A DNA stretch of 64,000 nt from NCBI GenBank assembly GCA_949825045.1, contig OX463824.1:32148001-32212000 (forward strand). The letters are read 5' to 3'. Position 1 is the stretch's first letter. Every line of letters starts with the position of its first letter. The notes below the pieces were generated by a model. That model was not told the origin of the DNA. It made no database searches and saw only the letters and a list, made by a program, of their open reading frames with translations. Below are positions 53,414 through 63,975 of the stretch, one piece after another. Both the position numbers and the translations under genes were made by a program. This stretch comes from Argyresthia goedartella (lineage: Eukaryota > Arthropoda > Insecta > Lepidoptera > Argyresthiidae).

Positions 53414-55143
53414 CTACGGTCGTCTCTTCCGTATGTAGATGGCTCCCACGACCAGGCCAATCAGTAGCAGCACGCCAAGCATGCTATATGATGGATGGAC
53501 ATCGTGTACGGTGAGCGTCTGCGTGCTCTGTTGCTTCAGTTGCGCTATCTGTGCTCCCAGTGTCTTCCATTGAATGACTGTTCCATTGATAGACTTATCT
53601 TCTAATTCTGGTGGCGCAGCGCTGAACACCGTGTTGGTGTCAATGATGTTGTTCAGGATGGACAAGCGTGGTGGCTGCATCTCCGGTACCGCCGTGACTA
53701 TGGGGTTGAAAAGATCCCTATGCGAAAGGATCGTGAATGTGTCTCCCTTGAGTGTGCAGCCTTGACCTAGGCTAACGATTCCGTTGCCAGACATGGTTCG
53801 AATTAAAAGCGCACTGTGCATTCTTCGCAACAGGCATACAGCCAGTCATTCTGTCTGCTATGTTGTAACTTGATCCATTTGTCGCCGCACGTTGATTGGT
53901 CTGATGTACAGGGTGATTCCCTTTTCAACTCCAAGTTCACCAACTTCAGATCACAAATAGAGGTCTTGCTCCAATTACCGTGTCAGCGGGGCATAAAAAG
54001 CGCACTGTGCATTCTTCGCAACAGGCGTACAGCCATTCATTCTGTCTGCTATGTTGTAACTTGATCCATTTGTCGCCGCACGTTGATTGTTCCGATGTAC
54101 AGGGTGATTCCCTTTTCAACTCTAAGTTCACCAACTTCAGATCACAAATAGAGGTCTTGCTCCAATTACCGTGTCAGCGGGGCATAAAATGCTCACTGTG
54201 CATTCTTCGCAACAGGCGTACAGCCAGTCATTCTGTCTGCTGTGTTGTAACTTGATCCATTTGTCGCCGCACGTTGATTGTTCCGATGTACAGGATGATT
54301 CCCTTTTCAACTCCAAGTTCACCAACTTCAGATCACAAATAGAGGTCTTGCTCTCATGTCGTAGACTGGCTTGTCAACTGGGCACAGAATCCTCTCTAGT
54401 GAAGCGTGAATGCACATCTGTAAATCGCTTCTGAATAGGAACAAAACGATATCCTTTCTGATATTAAAGGCCAAGTATGGATAGGCCGTTGTAATGCGCA
54501 TTTTACTGAGTGATGTCTTGTGTGGTAGACTGATGATTTGGTCTAATTCGTAGACTTCATCGTGATCGGCGAAATTTTGAATTCCATGATAAGGTAGTCG
54601 CCGGTAACTCTTGCGGATACTTGCAGTATTTTGTACAAGTTCCGGTTGTTTTCCTTGTCGGGTACAACGAGATCATCCTGTAGTTGTCGACTTATGATAT
54701 CGACTTGAGATTCTTGTTGCTCCGGCGACAGCAAGTGAATATCGATGCGTCCTTGAGTGATGTCAGTGATGGTGTTGATTATGCTTTGCTGAATGCCGAC
54801 ACATTGTGCGGCACTTTTTTTTCTGGTGATTTATGTATAAATTCATATCTTCTATGCCTTGCCAGTACATCGACATGTTGTAATAGACAACCAATTTCCA
54901 CTCGTTTCTGATGTGTTGAAATTCGGAGATTTTGTCGAAGTAGAAATTTTGGCTTGCATTTATAGGCGTTACCCTGAATGTATTAGGGGATTGTTGCGTG
55001 CTTGGTGTCAGTAATGACATAAATAGTAATGCTGTAGTGAGGAAGCTCTTGAATGTTTTCCCACGCGTTCGACGATTCTTTGGTATATCTTGAGCCGCGC
55101 CGGGTGTAGGTGTTGATGACGAAGTTTTGATTATGTCGGGGTC
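53414..55143 (-). pseudogene. BEL-2 env-like region, disrupted
   Basis: Downstream of pol in the same element. The first part (within 54763-55263) continues the pol frame through a basic stretch into a hydrophobic segment about 55005-55050 that looks like a signal peptide, then an ectodomain-like text with N-glycosylation motifs (NAS, NMS). A run of eight A on the element strand near 54812 coincides with a loss of frame. The middle (54543-54734) is another frame. The Cys-rich part is triplicated as 191-bp units. The C-terminal piece (53414-53830) ends with a transmembrane segment (MLGVLLLIGLVVGAIYI) and a basic tail. Envelope-type genes occur in some insect BEL elements; assignment here is from layout and not from a clear family match. 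Confidence 0.65.
53805..54355 (-). repeat. three tandem 191-bp units inside BEL-2 env
   Basis: Units begin at 53805, 53996 and about 54187 (the last incomplete), each with GCACTGTGCATTCTTCGCAA, CTTGATCCATTTGTCGCCGC and AACTTCAGATCACAAATAGA. They differ at a handful of sites. 191 is not a multiple of three, so the duplication itself breaks the frame. Confidence 0.9.
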
Positions 55144-57618
55144 TTGAACGGGTAAAATAATGAGTTTATTGATGGGTCGTTTCAAGACATTGTTTTCAGT
55201 TTTCAATGTAACGACCCGGACTCGGCCATCTTTCCCGGGATGAATCTCCTCTACCCGTCCCATTGCCCACTTGCCGGGGGGTTGATTGTACTCCTTGATG
55301 ATTACGACGTCGTCGATCTTTAGGTTTTCCGTTGGAGTCCTCTACTTTGTGCGAGTCTGCAGTTGTTGTAAGTACTCGTTGGACCAAATCTTCCAAAACT
55401 GTATGTTTATGGATTGGACCAGTCGCCATCGTGTTGATAGTTTCATGTGATCAGGATCGGTCTGCGGTCTGGATAGCATTGATCCTCCAATGAGAAAGTG
55501 TCCTGGTGTGAGGTAGAAGTCATCCGGACTCTCAGTGAGTGAACAGAGAGGCCGTGAGTTGAGGCATGCTTCTATTTGATGTAGGAGCGTGGTAAATTCC
55601 TCGTATGTCAGCCTTGTTCCCCGATGATGCGCTTTAGGTGAAATTTTAAACTTTTCACCGCCACTTCCCACAAGCCTACAGCGTTAGGCCATGCTGGGGC
55701 GTTGAATCGCCAAGTGATGCCCATGTTGGTGATATCCATTATGACATTTTCGGCTTTGATTGAGTGAATGATCTCCATAGACTCCGTTTTTAGCAGTCTA
55801 GCAGCACCCCGAAAGTTGGTGCCATTGTCACTGTATATGCATTCGGGATACCCCCTGCGGGCACACATTCCTCGCAGAGCCGCAGGGAAGTTTGCAGTAC
55901 TTAGGTCTGACACCAATTCCAGATGGATGGCCTTGGTAACAAGGCAGACAAATACTGCTACATATCCATCCCCCTTCCCTTGTTTGATTTGATATCCATG
56001 TGACCCGTACAGTACACACCGACGTGAGTGAATGGACGGGAAGGGATGACTCTTGGCCCTGGTAAGTCTGCCATGAGCTGTTGATGATTAATAGGGTTGA
56101 ATCTTCGGCATTTGATGCACAGCCTGATTTGACCCTTCACGGTACGAATGCCGCTGAGTAACCAGTAATTGTCTCTGATGAATGACAAAGTCAGTCGCGG
56201 GCCTCCATGAAGGGTTGAAATGTGCGCCTGGTGAATGATAAGCTCGGTGAGGCGGCTCTTTGATGCCAGGATGACGGGATGCTTCGCTTGATAGCTAACC
56301 ATGGTGTTTTCGTGTCGTCCACCCACTCGCAATATTCCCTGTTCGTCTAGAAACGGCTTCAATGCTGTGAGCTTGCTGCTGCTCTTTAAATGCCCGTATT
56401 TCTTTAACTGAACAATTGCATCTTCGAAGTCGCAAGTCTCTGCGTTTTTAATAATAAGGTTGTGAGCAGAGTTCAATTCCGCTAACCTCAATGTGTTGCC
56501 GTGCGCCTTCGTCTGCTTATTTTGCAATCGGCTGACAAATCTCATTACCCATGCAGTTATTTTAGTAATGCGCGTTATAGAACTACATTTGTTTAGCAAT
56601 TCTTAAATGAATGATGAATGATTTTGTAATAGGGCTGTGTTCACACTGGCCATTTTTACCTCGATCACAGGGTCTGGGTATTATTGTTGCTCGGTGTGTT
56701 TCCTGTTGCAGGTGATTAGCCATTCGGGAAGGGCCCGACACCACGTTTGCAACACGTTTGTGGCGTTCAATCCACGCGTGGCACAGTCAGCATCATTATC
56801 TTCCGACTTCACATGGTTCCACGCTGAATGCGGGATGATATTTTTTATCTGGTGTACTCTGTTGGCCACAAATGGTTTCCATTTTGATTCCTTTCCATGT
56901 AGCCAGCCCAAGACTACCATTGAATCTGTCCAGGCGTAGACCTTAAAGTTGCTGGAAGTGACGGTCTCGAGGAATTTTGCCATTAATTCTGATAGCAAAG
57001 CTCCAATCTGGGAAGTATTACCAACTTGTTGTGTGGAGCAACCCTTGATTTGGCGGTGATCAGGTTTGATGTGTACTCGCCTTTATCATTTAGTGAGACT
57101 ATATAAATCGCGCAGGCATAAGCCTTTTCGGAAGCATCACAATATCCGTGAATTTCAAACGAGTTATCCATATCGCCAATGTATCTGGGGATTGAGAATA
57201 CGGGAATACCTTTTAAGTCAACTCTGATTTCCAGCCATTCGCGAAGTATTTCTTGAGGTAGGTCGTCGTCCCATGATAGATTTAATGCCCACGTTTTTTG
57301 AAATAAGATCTTCGCTTTGATTGTAAGTGGAGTAATCCAGCCCATTGGATCGTATATTTTTGCTATTTCGGACAACAACTGACGTTTAGAACAATGCCCT
57401 GTATTTGTGTCGCTAACGCTTTTGTACGTGTATGCAAAAGTGTCCGACGAAGAATTCCACTGCAGACCCAGCGTTTTTCGAGTTTCAGAGTCTTTGAACT
57501 CGAATGGGGCGTTGAGTGATTCCGCTGGCAAATCTTTTATGAGTTCTGATTTGTTACTTGACCACTTGCGAATATTCATGCCGGCGGCTTTCAGAACAGT
57601 TGTAAGTTCTCCATCCAT
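55144..57618 (-). pseudogene. pol: BEL-2 pol remnant: RT C-terminus, RNase H, integrase
   Basis: Five collinear pieces. 57618-56983: RT C-terminal/connection part then the RNase H start (YDPMGWITPLTIKAKILFQ, HGYCDASEKAYACAIY). 56998-56681: RNase H (YAWTDSMVVLGWL), shifted in frame near 56990. 56599-55958: the integrase zinc domain (HQAHISTLHGG, CIKCRRF); the first catalytic Asp of the usual GVD motif reads Tyr (codon 56014-56012). 55916-55608: the second Asp (YSDNGTNFRG) and Glu (GLWEVAVKSLKFHL). 55671-55342 and 55263 onward: the C-terminal domain. The ATG at 57618-57616 lies within the tRNA-complementary primer-site region. The RT catalytic YVDD, protease and gag are absent. Confidence 0.85.
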
Positions 57619-57651
57619 AGGTCACTGGTTCATATCCGGTTCGAAGGAACA
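57612..57651 (-). promoter_or_regulatory. BEL-2 primer binding site, tRNA-Tyr complement of about 36 nt
   Basis: The plus strand reads ATCCATAGGTCACTGGTTCA then TATCCGGTTCGAAGGA and ACA, which follows the 3' half of insect tRNA-Tyr (anticodon stem to acceptor) with a few changes. A primer site normally needs about 18 nt. It begins about five bases inside the LTR. The tRNA identity is from memory of tRNA-Tyr. Confidence 0.65.
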
Positions 57652-57656
57652 AAAAC

Positions 57657-57849
57657 TGTAAGGTTCTACAGTTGTATGAAGAATGAGTGACTGTTGAGTG
57701 CTAGCTAAGTTGAAATGATGGAACAACCGCTAACGATGAAGTCGTTTATTGCACTAACTATAATGAAGGTAACAACTTAACAAGAAAAGAGTAAATCGCT
57801 TATGTACGCTAAATTAATAGAAAATTACCTTTGTACGGTTGACTGTACA
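57657..57849 (-). repeat. BEL-2 5' LTR (element orientation)
   Basis: 193 bp, same ends as 52973-53165; differs from it at about 12 positions by eye. Confidence 0.9.
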
Positions 57850-57973
57850 ATGGTCATAATGTATCAATATTAAGATAAGAAATTAGTTTTTACCAAGTAG
57901 TATAATATTATGCTGGTCGTAATGTACGGTTTTTGGACGCAGTAAAGAGGGTGTATGATACATGTATAGATAA
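57850..57973 (+). repeat. TATC repeat copy E, right part
   Basis: Resumes ATGGTCATAATGTATCAATA, completing the central palindrome that BEL-2 split, then TACCAAGTAGTATAATATTA and the terminal GTATAGATAA. 57974-58363 shows no gene. Confidence 0.82.
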
Positions 57974-58363
57974 AATAATTAATACTGCAACAAACACGTT
58001 TGACATCTCACCGATAAGATATGGTGTCGGAATTTATTATATAAAATACGTGGCCATTTTGCAAGGTCGATGTCCCCGAAAGGCAAAGCTTTAAAATTCG
58101 TAGGTATTCCGATGTATATTTCCAGAGGCTACTATGTACCTACGTACTATTCAGGGCATACTAGCTCCTAAAGCGTTGAAAATGAACAAAATAGAGAGCA
58201 ATTCGTATGCAAACAGTCTGCGCATTATAATTTGGTTTGAAGTTAAGATGAACTAATGATTTAACGTAGCTTTGTTCAGCTATATGGCTTAGAGGTACAC
58301 GAGATAGAGTTAGTTATAGAGAGAATAATGAGCTAACAAATATTATGTGACAGAAGTACTTAA

Positions 58364-58827
58364 TAGAAGTTTATGTGACTGCTACATAATGGAGGTCATT
58401 AATACTCGAGAGTGGGTTTATTACTCGAGAGTTTTAATGCCTAATTATGTACAGTTACATACACTAGTTTATCTACACACATATCATAAGCTCTCTTTGA
58501 TGTGTTCAGGAACCGCATGTTTGACCGGCATTGTGGCTCTGCAGTTGTTTAACTTGTTCTATAGTATCAACTTTACGCAGGCGGGCGTCGGCGTTCGAAA
58601 TTTGAATGTCAGTACCAACTTCACAGACAAACTAGGAACGGCACGCAGGCGGGCGTCGGTGTTCGGAATTTGAATGCCATAATGTGTAGAAAAACTGCAC
58701 ATTATGGTCATATTGTGTAATTTTTCAGATAAGAAATGAGTTTTTACCAAGTAGTTTAACATTATGCTGATCGTAACGTGCGGTTTTTGTACGCAGTAAA
58801 GAGAGCTTATGATACGTGTGTAGATAA
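58364..58827 (+). repeat. TATC repeat copy F
   Basis: TAGAAGTTTATGTGACTGCT to GTGTGTAGATAA. Complete, uninterrupted; the best plus-strand reference copy. Two internal segments, the first shortened. Confidence 0.88.
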
Positions 58828-58969
58828 AGAAAATCTAATAAAGGTCGTCGTAAACATAAACAATATATACTTGTATAGGCTCGCGTAAGAATTATCCAGG
58901 AGTACAAAAGATTCTATTGTGGGCATATATGGGGGAAAAACATAGAATTAGCCTTAATTGTTGTAATTT

Positions 58970-59090
58970 TTAGGGTTCCGTGACTTAAAAGGAAAAAAAA
59001 GTGGCCAACTGCGAGTCGGAACCGCCCATGAAGGGTGCCGTTGTAGCAAGTAATTATGTGACTGTATGTTTGTGTTGTAACTTTGTTTTT
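58970..59090 (+). repeat. AGGGTTCCGTAC-family fragments
   Basis: TTTTTAGGGTTCCGTGACTT and AGTGGCCAACTGCGAGTCGG with CCCATGAAGGGTGCCGTTG: two family ends close together, the middle deleted. Confidence 0.6.
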
Positions 59091-60024
59091 CATAGTGTTT
59101 GTATGAATGACAAAGTTATCTTTGCGGTTTTTAATAAATGTTTATACCTTAAAAACTGCTTATTTTATTTTCTTCAAATCAATTTTTGTTGAAAATGTGT
59201 ATTGAGATACACAACATATATTTTTTGTAGATTTTTGACTTTCTTAATTTAAAGTTAGAGGGGAGGGGGCACATTTTGGAAGGGTTTGTCTCTTGCAAAG
59301 TGTATTTAAGAACATTACTTTACATACCTGTACAGCTTCAAAGTTAGATAAGAGGCTGTATGTATGCGTAAACTTCCTTCTATAACGATTTACTTTGAGG
59401 AAAAATAGATTTAGGAACCTCAACGTCATTTTGAAAACCTATCTATAGACATATATAGGTTTGATGAAATAGTACATTTCTCAAAGGCTTATATTTACGA
59501 ACCGAGGAGTTTACGGCACGAGCCGAAGGCGATAATTGTAGCGAGGTTCGTAAAGAAGCCTTTTCAAACGAGTTACGAATATAATTTTTCCGCCTGAGAA
59601 CCCAAAATCAAGCGGCGAAGGTGCTATTTTGAGGTTAGAAGGTGGAAAAAAATATTCTATATTCTATGATAAAAATCTGCATGGCATACGCGTATTTAGG
59701 CTTCTCATAGTTTACGACTAGAAAATTGTACGTCCCTTTAAGGCACATAAGCATCATCATCAATCATCAGCTCAGTTCATAATGATATAGTTATATTGGG
59801 CACGGGTTTTCCAGATGCAATCCAAGACAGCTTCGCGACCCAGTTCAGACAAAATGGCCGCTTCAGATAGTCAAATTAGGTCGAAACTCTTTTTTTGGTC
59901 ACGTGATTTAGGCACAGATATTCAATCATTCAGCCTACACGTTAGTAACAGCCCATGATTAAGGTGCAGTCTGATGATGTTTTAATTGTTGATAGGCTAG
60001 GGAGGAAGAAGAATAAAATCCCGG
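59091..60024. other. intergenic; short repeat at 59611-59652
   Basis: Contains the AAGCGGCGAAGGTGCTATTT piece shared with 19328-19375, preceded by CGAACCGAGGAGTTTACGGC / GCGAGGTTCGTAAAG inverted motifs (59498-59565). No gene seen. Confidence 0.5.
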
Positions 60025-60125
60025 TATCGGATGTTTATGTGTATGACGTCACTGTTTCTAGTTCCCACGACATCGAGACATGCTATCCTAATGTGGGGCC
60101 AGAAGCAAGGTATGTGCCTGTATAC
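60025..60125 (+). mobile_element. SINE family A, 3' fragment
   Basis: GGATGTTTATGTGTATGACG, CACTGTTTCTAGTTCCCACG and GTGGGGCCAGAAGCAAGG; the head is replaced by unrelated sequence. Confidence 0.65.
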
Positions 60126-60366
60126 TGGGTGTAACAGAAAGTTGTATTCACGTATAAGGGGGTTGTTAGGGACATTATTCTGAACAACTTTTACTATGAA
60201 ACTAATTTGAATAGAGCAACTTTATTTTTTACTTCTCTATACATTTTCGGCCGAGCGATCAGCTGATTTGTATTGAGAAGTGAAAAATAAAGTGGTTTTG
60301 CACAAATCGGTTTCTATTAACAGCCCACTAAAATATTACTACACCTTACTGTAACATTCTGTATAA

Positions 60367-60933
60367 ATGCTAAATAATGTCAATGAGGTAAGTCGCCGAG
60401 TATTTTCTACCTTTCACTCTCTCAGGAGACTTCAGTACTTTTTGCCTCGACATACCAAAATCACTCTTGCTCAATCTCTCATTCTACCCCTCATCGATTA
60501 CGCTGATGTCTGCTGGGTCAGTGCTAACGAAGAACTACTGAACAAACTCGAACGACTTCAAAATCTCGGGATTCGGTTTATCTTCGGGCTGCGCAAATAC
60601 GACCATGTGTCACAACATCGCAGGGAGTTGAAGTGGCTGCCGATTCGTCTTCGTCGGGATTCACACATCCTCAATTTCCTCTACAACATTTTACGTAATC
60701 CACGCTACCCAACTTTCTTACGAGACAGTTTTCAATTTCTTTCTTCCAGGAGACCTCGGAGAACTAACGCAGTTTCCATGCTCACAACTCCACAGCATAA
60801 CACCGCTTACTATGAGAACGGGTTTAGAGCCCGGGCCATTCGGTTGTGGAATGCACTCCCCTGCACCATCAGGGACAGTCCTAATCTGAATATCTTTAAA
60901 AGTCGTGTGAAGAAACATTACCTCTCCCTTTAG
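60367..60933 (+). pseudogene. LINE reverse transcriptase C-terminal fragment, 188 codons open
   Basis: The text has the post-catalytic RT region of CR1/Jockey-group elements: LAQSLILPLIDYADVCW, KLERLQNLGIRFIFG, LKWLPIRLRRDSHIL, RTNAVSMLTTP, then FRARAIRLWNALP near the end. The frame starts with an ATG but this is internal to the original protein; the catalytic YADD box, fingers and endonuclease are absent. No internal stop, so the fragment is fairly young. Unlikely to be expressed as a functional protein. Confidence 0.8.
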
Positions 60934-61205
60934 AGTTATAGGTAGTATGTTATGTATGTTATAAAATAGTGTTTGTAGTATATAATAAGTATTTAGTATA
61001 TTATTATAGTTATTATTTAATTTATTTTATTTATTATTTTATATTTTGTACACATAGGTCTACCCGTGCTCAACCATCAACTTTTCCCTTGTTTGCCTGG
61101 TTTGCTGGAAGAGATCTCTTATTAGAGATAAGCTCGCCTTTGTACACTTTTTTTATGTAACTCTTGTTTTTTGTATGATTTGTGTGCAATAAAGAGATTA
61201 TGAAA
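60367..61205 (+). mobile_element. 5'-truncated LINE with hairpin-type 3' tail
   Basis: A 188-codon RT C-terminal piece (60367-60933), then a 3' UTR with GCCTGGTTTGCTGGAAGAGA, TTAGAGATAAGCTCGCCTTT and GTGTGCAATAAAGAG, ending near 61205. This is the reference for the tails at 1212-1340, 24120-24262 and 26240-26545. Confidence 0.82.
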
Positions 61206-61628
61206 TGCTCATGTTTATGTTTGTAATGCACAGGCGGCTGAAAAGTATTATTAATTTTTGAATTCAGTAAACGATAGGTATATTTTGCGAGTTAACTACA
61301 CATAACTACATACTCATTTCTTATTCACAGCACATACACTTTTGTTTGTTATAAATAATTTACTATGTATATTTACACCGGTTTTATCGCTGGCCGCAAT
61401 TATAGTTTTTTCCTAAAAAGGCGGCGTTGGGCTAGCCACATGTCATGCAAAATGGAGTTCCTATTGAATAACTGGCTAAACGTGGTAGTATGGGCCTCGG
61501 CCAGCCACCCGGTGTGGGACTCCATGCAACAATGTTTTATGTTGTTTTGGCGTAATGTATTATTATATTATAATATTACTGTACGCATTTCTGTTACACA
61601 CCGACGACCCCGTAGGATTTTTTCTGAA

Positions 61629-61995
61629 TAGTAGTTTATGTGACTGCTACATAATGCCTAATTATGTATAGTTCCATACAATACTTTATCTTCACGCATA
61701 TCATAAGCTCTCTTTGATGTGTTCAGGAACCGCATGTTTGACCGGCATTGTGTCATTGAGTTGTTTAGCTTGTTCTGTAGTACCAATTTCACAGACAAAG
61801 TAGGGGCGGCACGCAGGCGGGCGTCGGCGTTCGAAATTTGAATGTCATATTATGTAGAAAATTTACACATATGTGGTCATAATGTTCAATATTCAGATAA
61901 GAAATTAGTTTTTACAAAGTAGTTTAACGTTATGCTGATCGTAACGTGCAGTTTTTGGACGCAGTAAAGAGGGATTATGATACGTGAGTAGATAA
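61629..61995 (+). repeat. TATC repeat copy G
   Basis: TAGTAGTTTATGTGACTGCT joined straight to ACATAATGCCTAATTATG (stem deleted as in copy B), one internal segment, end GAGTAGATAA. Confidence 0.85.
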
Positions 61996-62465
61996 AATAT
62001 AATACGAAACCTCCTTTATGTTCAAGGCCCAGCCCAAAGTGGTTTGGACGTGAGTTGCGTGTTGCGTACTTTTTGTCAGTGTAACTGGCCAGGTTTTTTG
62101 TTGTTTTTCAAAACGCTTAGCAATTTTTTTATCACACCTTTCATTCGGAAAAGTAAGTTTTGCTCCACGACGAGAGGGAGAAAAATCCTACTTTTCTGTT
62201 GAAGCTACTTTTTTCATTTATTAAATGTCATGTAGTATTTATGCAATGTGGCAATTGAACACAGATCATAATAAAATAATCGATTTTAATTTCATTGTAA
62301 TCGATTAAAAACGACCATGTTTCAAGTTTTAACTTTAACAACGGTATGAACATTTATAATTTTTTCGTAGTATAAAAAAATATGTTACAATAAATTATAT
62401 GTTTTACTGAAATCAAAACTATCGATTACTTTTATTGTGATATAATGATTATTGATATCCGATAC
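61996..62465. other. intergenic, no gene seen
   Basis: AT-rich with scattered ATCGATT motifs (62278-62300, 62420-62430) that resemble the arms of the next palindrome. Confidence 0.45.
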
Positions 62466-62547
62466 CATTGTAATATTCGATTCGATTATTTTTACACATT
62501 GGTACTTTTACCAATGTGTAAAAATAATCGAATCGAATATTACAATG
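62466..62547. repeat. perfect palindrome, 39-bp arms, 4-nt loop
   Basis: Arms 62466-62504 and 62509-62547 are exactly complementary; the left begins CATTGTAATATTCGATTCGA and the loop is CTTT. RNA from either strand would fold into one uninterrupted hairpin. No adjacent gene is visible. 62548-63149 shows nothing else. Confidence 0.95.
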
Positions 62548-63149
62548 CACAGGAATAGTTTATCTGTGGTGACCTTTCCCTAATTCCCTAGGTGACAGAT
62601 GGCGCTAGTAGTCGTAAACATTGAGCTCCTTAATAATAAAACATTTTAATAACTAAATCTATATAAAATCATTTTAAAACAATATTTTTTGGTAAATAAT
62701 ACACCAATTGTGACGTGGAAGTGTTATCTAGTGATATAAAACAGTACAAACAATACTACAACAAAGTTCTTATAAGTGATTGTAAAGTGCCAATAAAATC
62801 CAACAAAACATATGTGTGTTACAACTAAAACATTCGAATATGTTGTGCAAAAGATAAAAGTGACCAAAATGTCCAGTGCAATGCATAAATACTGAAAATA
62901 GTAACAATTATCAGATAAACATAATATCAAGATAATGGTAAATTAACGGTTACTTACTCATAGCGACATCTATGAAATACCAAAATAAGCAACCAACTAA
63001 AGTACTACGCAACGCAACAATCCTGCGGATAAATCTCATCACTAAAGGATTGGCTAAGTGATACCACAAATTCCCCACAGATGTCGCCTGTGCAGAGCAC
63101 ACAACGTACAATCCTTCTTTTCGCAATGATTTGTATTGCTTGGATGGCG

Positions 63150-63210
63150 TAAAGTGCAGTACAAGTGATTCAGACCCAAACGATCCGGGTTCGATTCCTG
63201 AGTATCATAA
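63150..63210 (+). repeat. tRNA-like SINE-head fragment
   Basis: GGATGGCGTAAAGTGCAGTA and GATCCGGGTTCGATTCCTGA (B box). No matching acceptor stem. Confidence 0.4.
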
Positions 63211-63255
63211 GAATCACTTTTTATCACTTTTTATTGCCTCATAAACCAAACTAAC

Positions 63256-63975
63256 ATGGCCACACATTGCATAATATGTAAGATCTCTGCTGAAATCCGA
63301 GATACCGTGCAATGCTCTATCTGCACTCATAGACTTCATTTCGATTGCTCAGGGCTATCCGAAAAACTATATCAGTTATTGACTGCCGAAAAGAAAAAAC
63401 ACTGGAAATGTAGAACTTGTGTTACACAGAAGAGTATAAATGAATCAACAAAAACATAACTTAATGCAACTTTACAGCAGAATGTAACCATAAGGAAGAA
63501 AAAAACGACACCTAAAAAGACTACAAGCTTTGTTCCATCGGAAACACCAAGTAACATGGATTCTACCCAATCTAAAACTGTCGTAGGTAACTCATATTCT
63601 CTGGACTCCAGTTTACTATCAGATGGCAATACCCGCTATGAATGCTCCCCCCTGGCCAACTATCTAACAGTATGGAAGAACGATCATGTATTAGCAGCAC
63701 TCAGGATCTACAACACCGGATTACTACACTAACCTCCGAATTGATGACTACCCAGAATGAGTTAGAAAACACCATCATTGAGAACAATGAGTTAAAAAGA
63801 ACTGTAGACAAACTTACGCAGGAAGTTGGAATTCTTAAAACCCTATGTACAAGCCCTCCATTAATGGCCCAAAACTCGTCTACACCCAGAAAAAACAGGA
63901 TTTCTAATATTAGTCACAAATCCAAAACGCCCCAACATCCCGCGTCTGCACGAGACTATAACTTAGAAACATAAA
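63256..63975 (+). pseudogene. LINE ORF1 start: PHD finger plus coiled coil, broken
   Basis: Starts at ATG 63256 with an intact C4HC3 PHD finger (C5, C8, C20, C23, H28, C31, C52, C55). A TAA at 63457-63459 interrupts; the same frame then continues with basic and Ser/Thr-rich text to about 63640, where the frame shifts, and a coiled coil (LQHRITTLTSELMTTQNELE) plus a Ser/Pro-rich tail is read at 63642-63974. The C-terminal domain and ORF2 lie beyond the window or are lost. It is another PHD-type non-LTR element and not closely similar to LINE-1 or LINE-2. Confidence 0.7.

Larger units (their letters stand above)
52973..57849 (-). mobile_element. BEL-2: BEL/Pao LTR retrotransposon relic with env-like region, minus strand
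   Basis: 4877 bp with 193-bp LTRs (TGTA...TACA) at 52973-53165 and 57657-57849, flanked by ATGG (52969-52972 and 57850-57853). The LTRs differ at about 12 positions by eye (about 6%), so it is older than BEL-1. Reading minus, a tRNA-Tyr-complementary primer site is followed almost at once by the C-terminal part of RT: gag, protease and the RT active site are missing. RNase H, integrase and an env-like region follow, with many breaks. Not functional. Confidence 0.9.
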
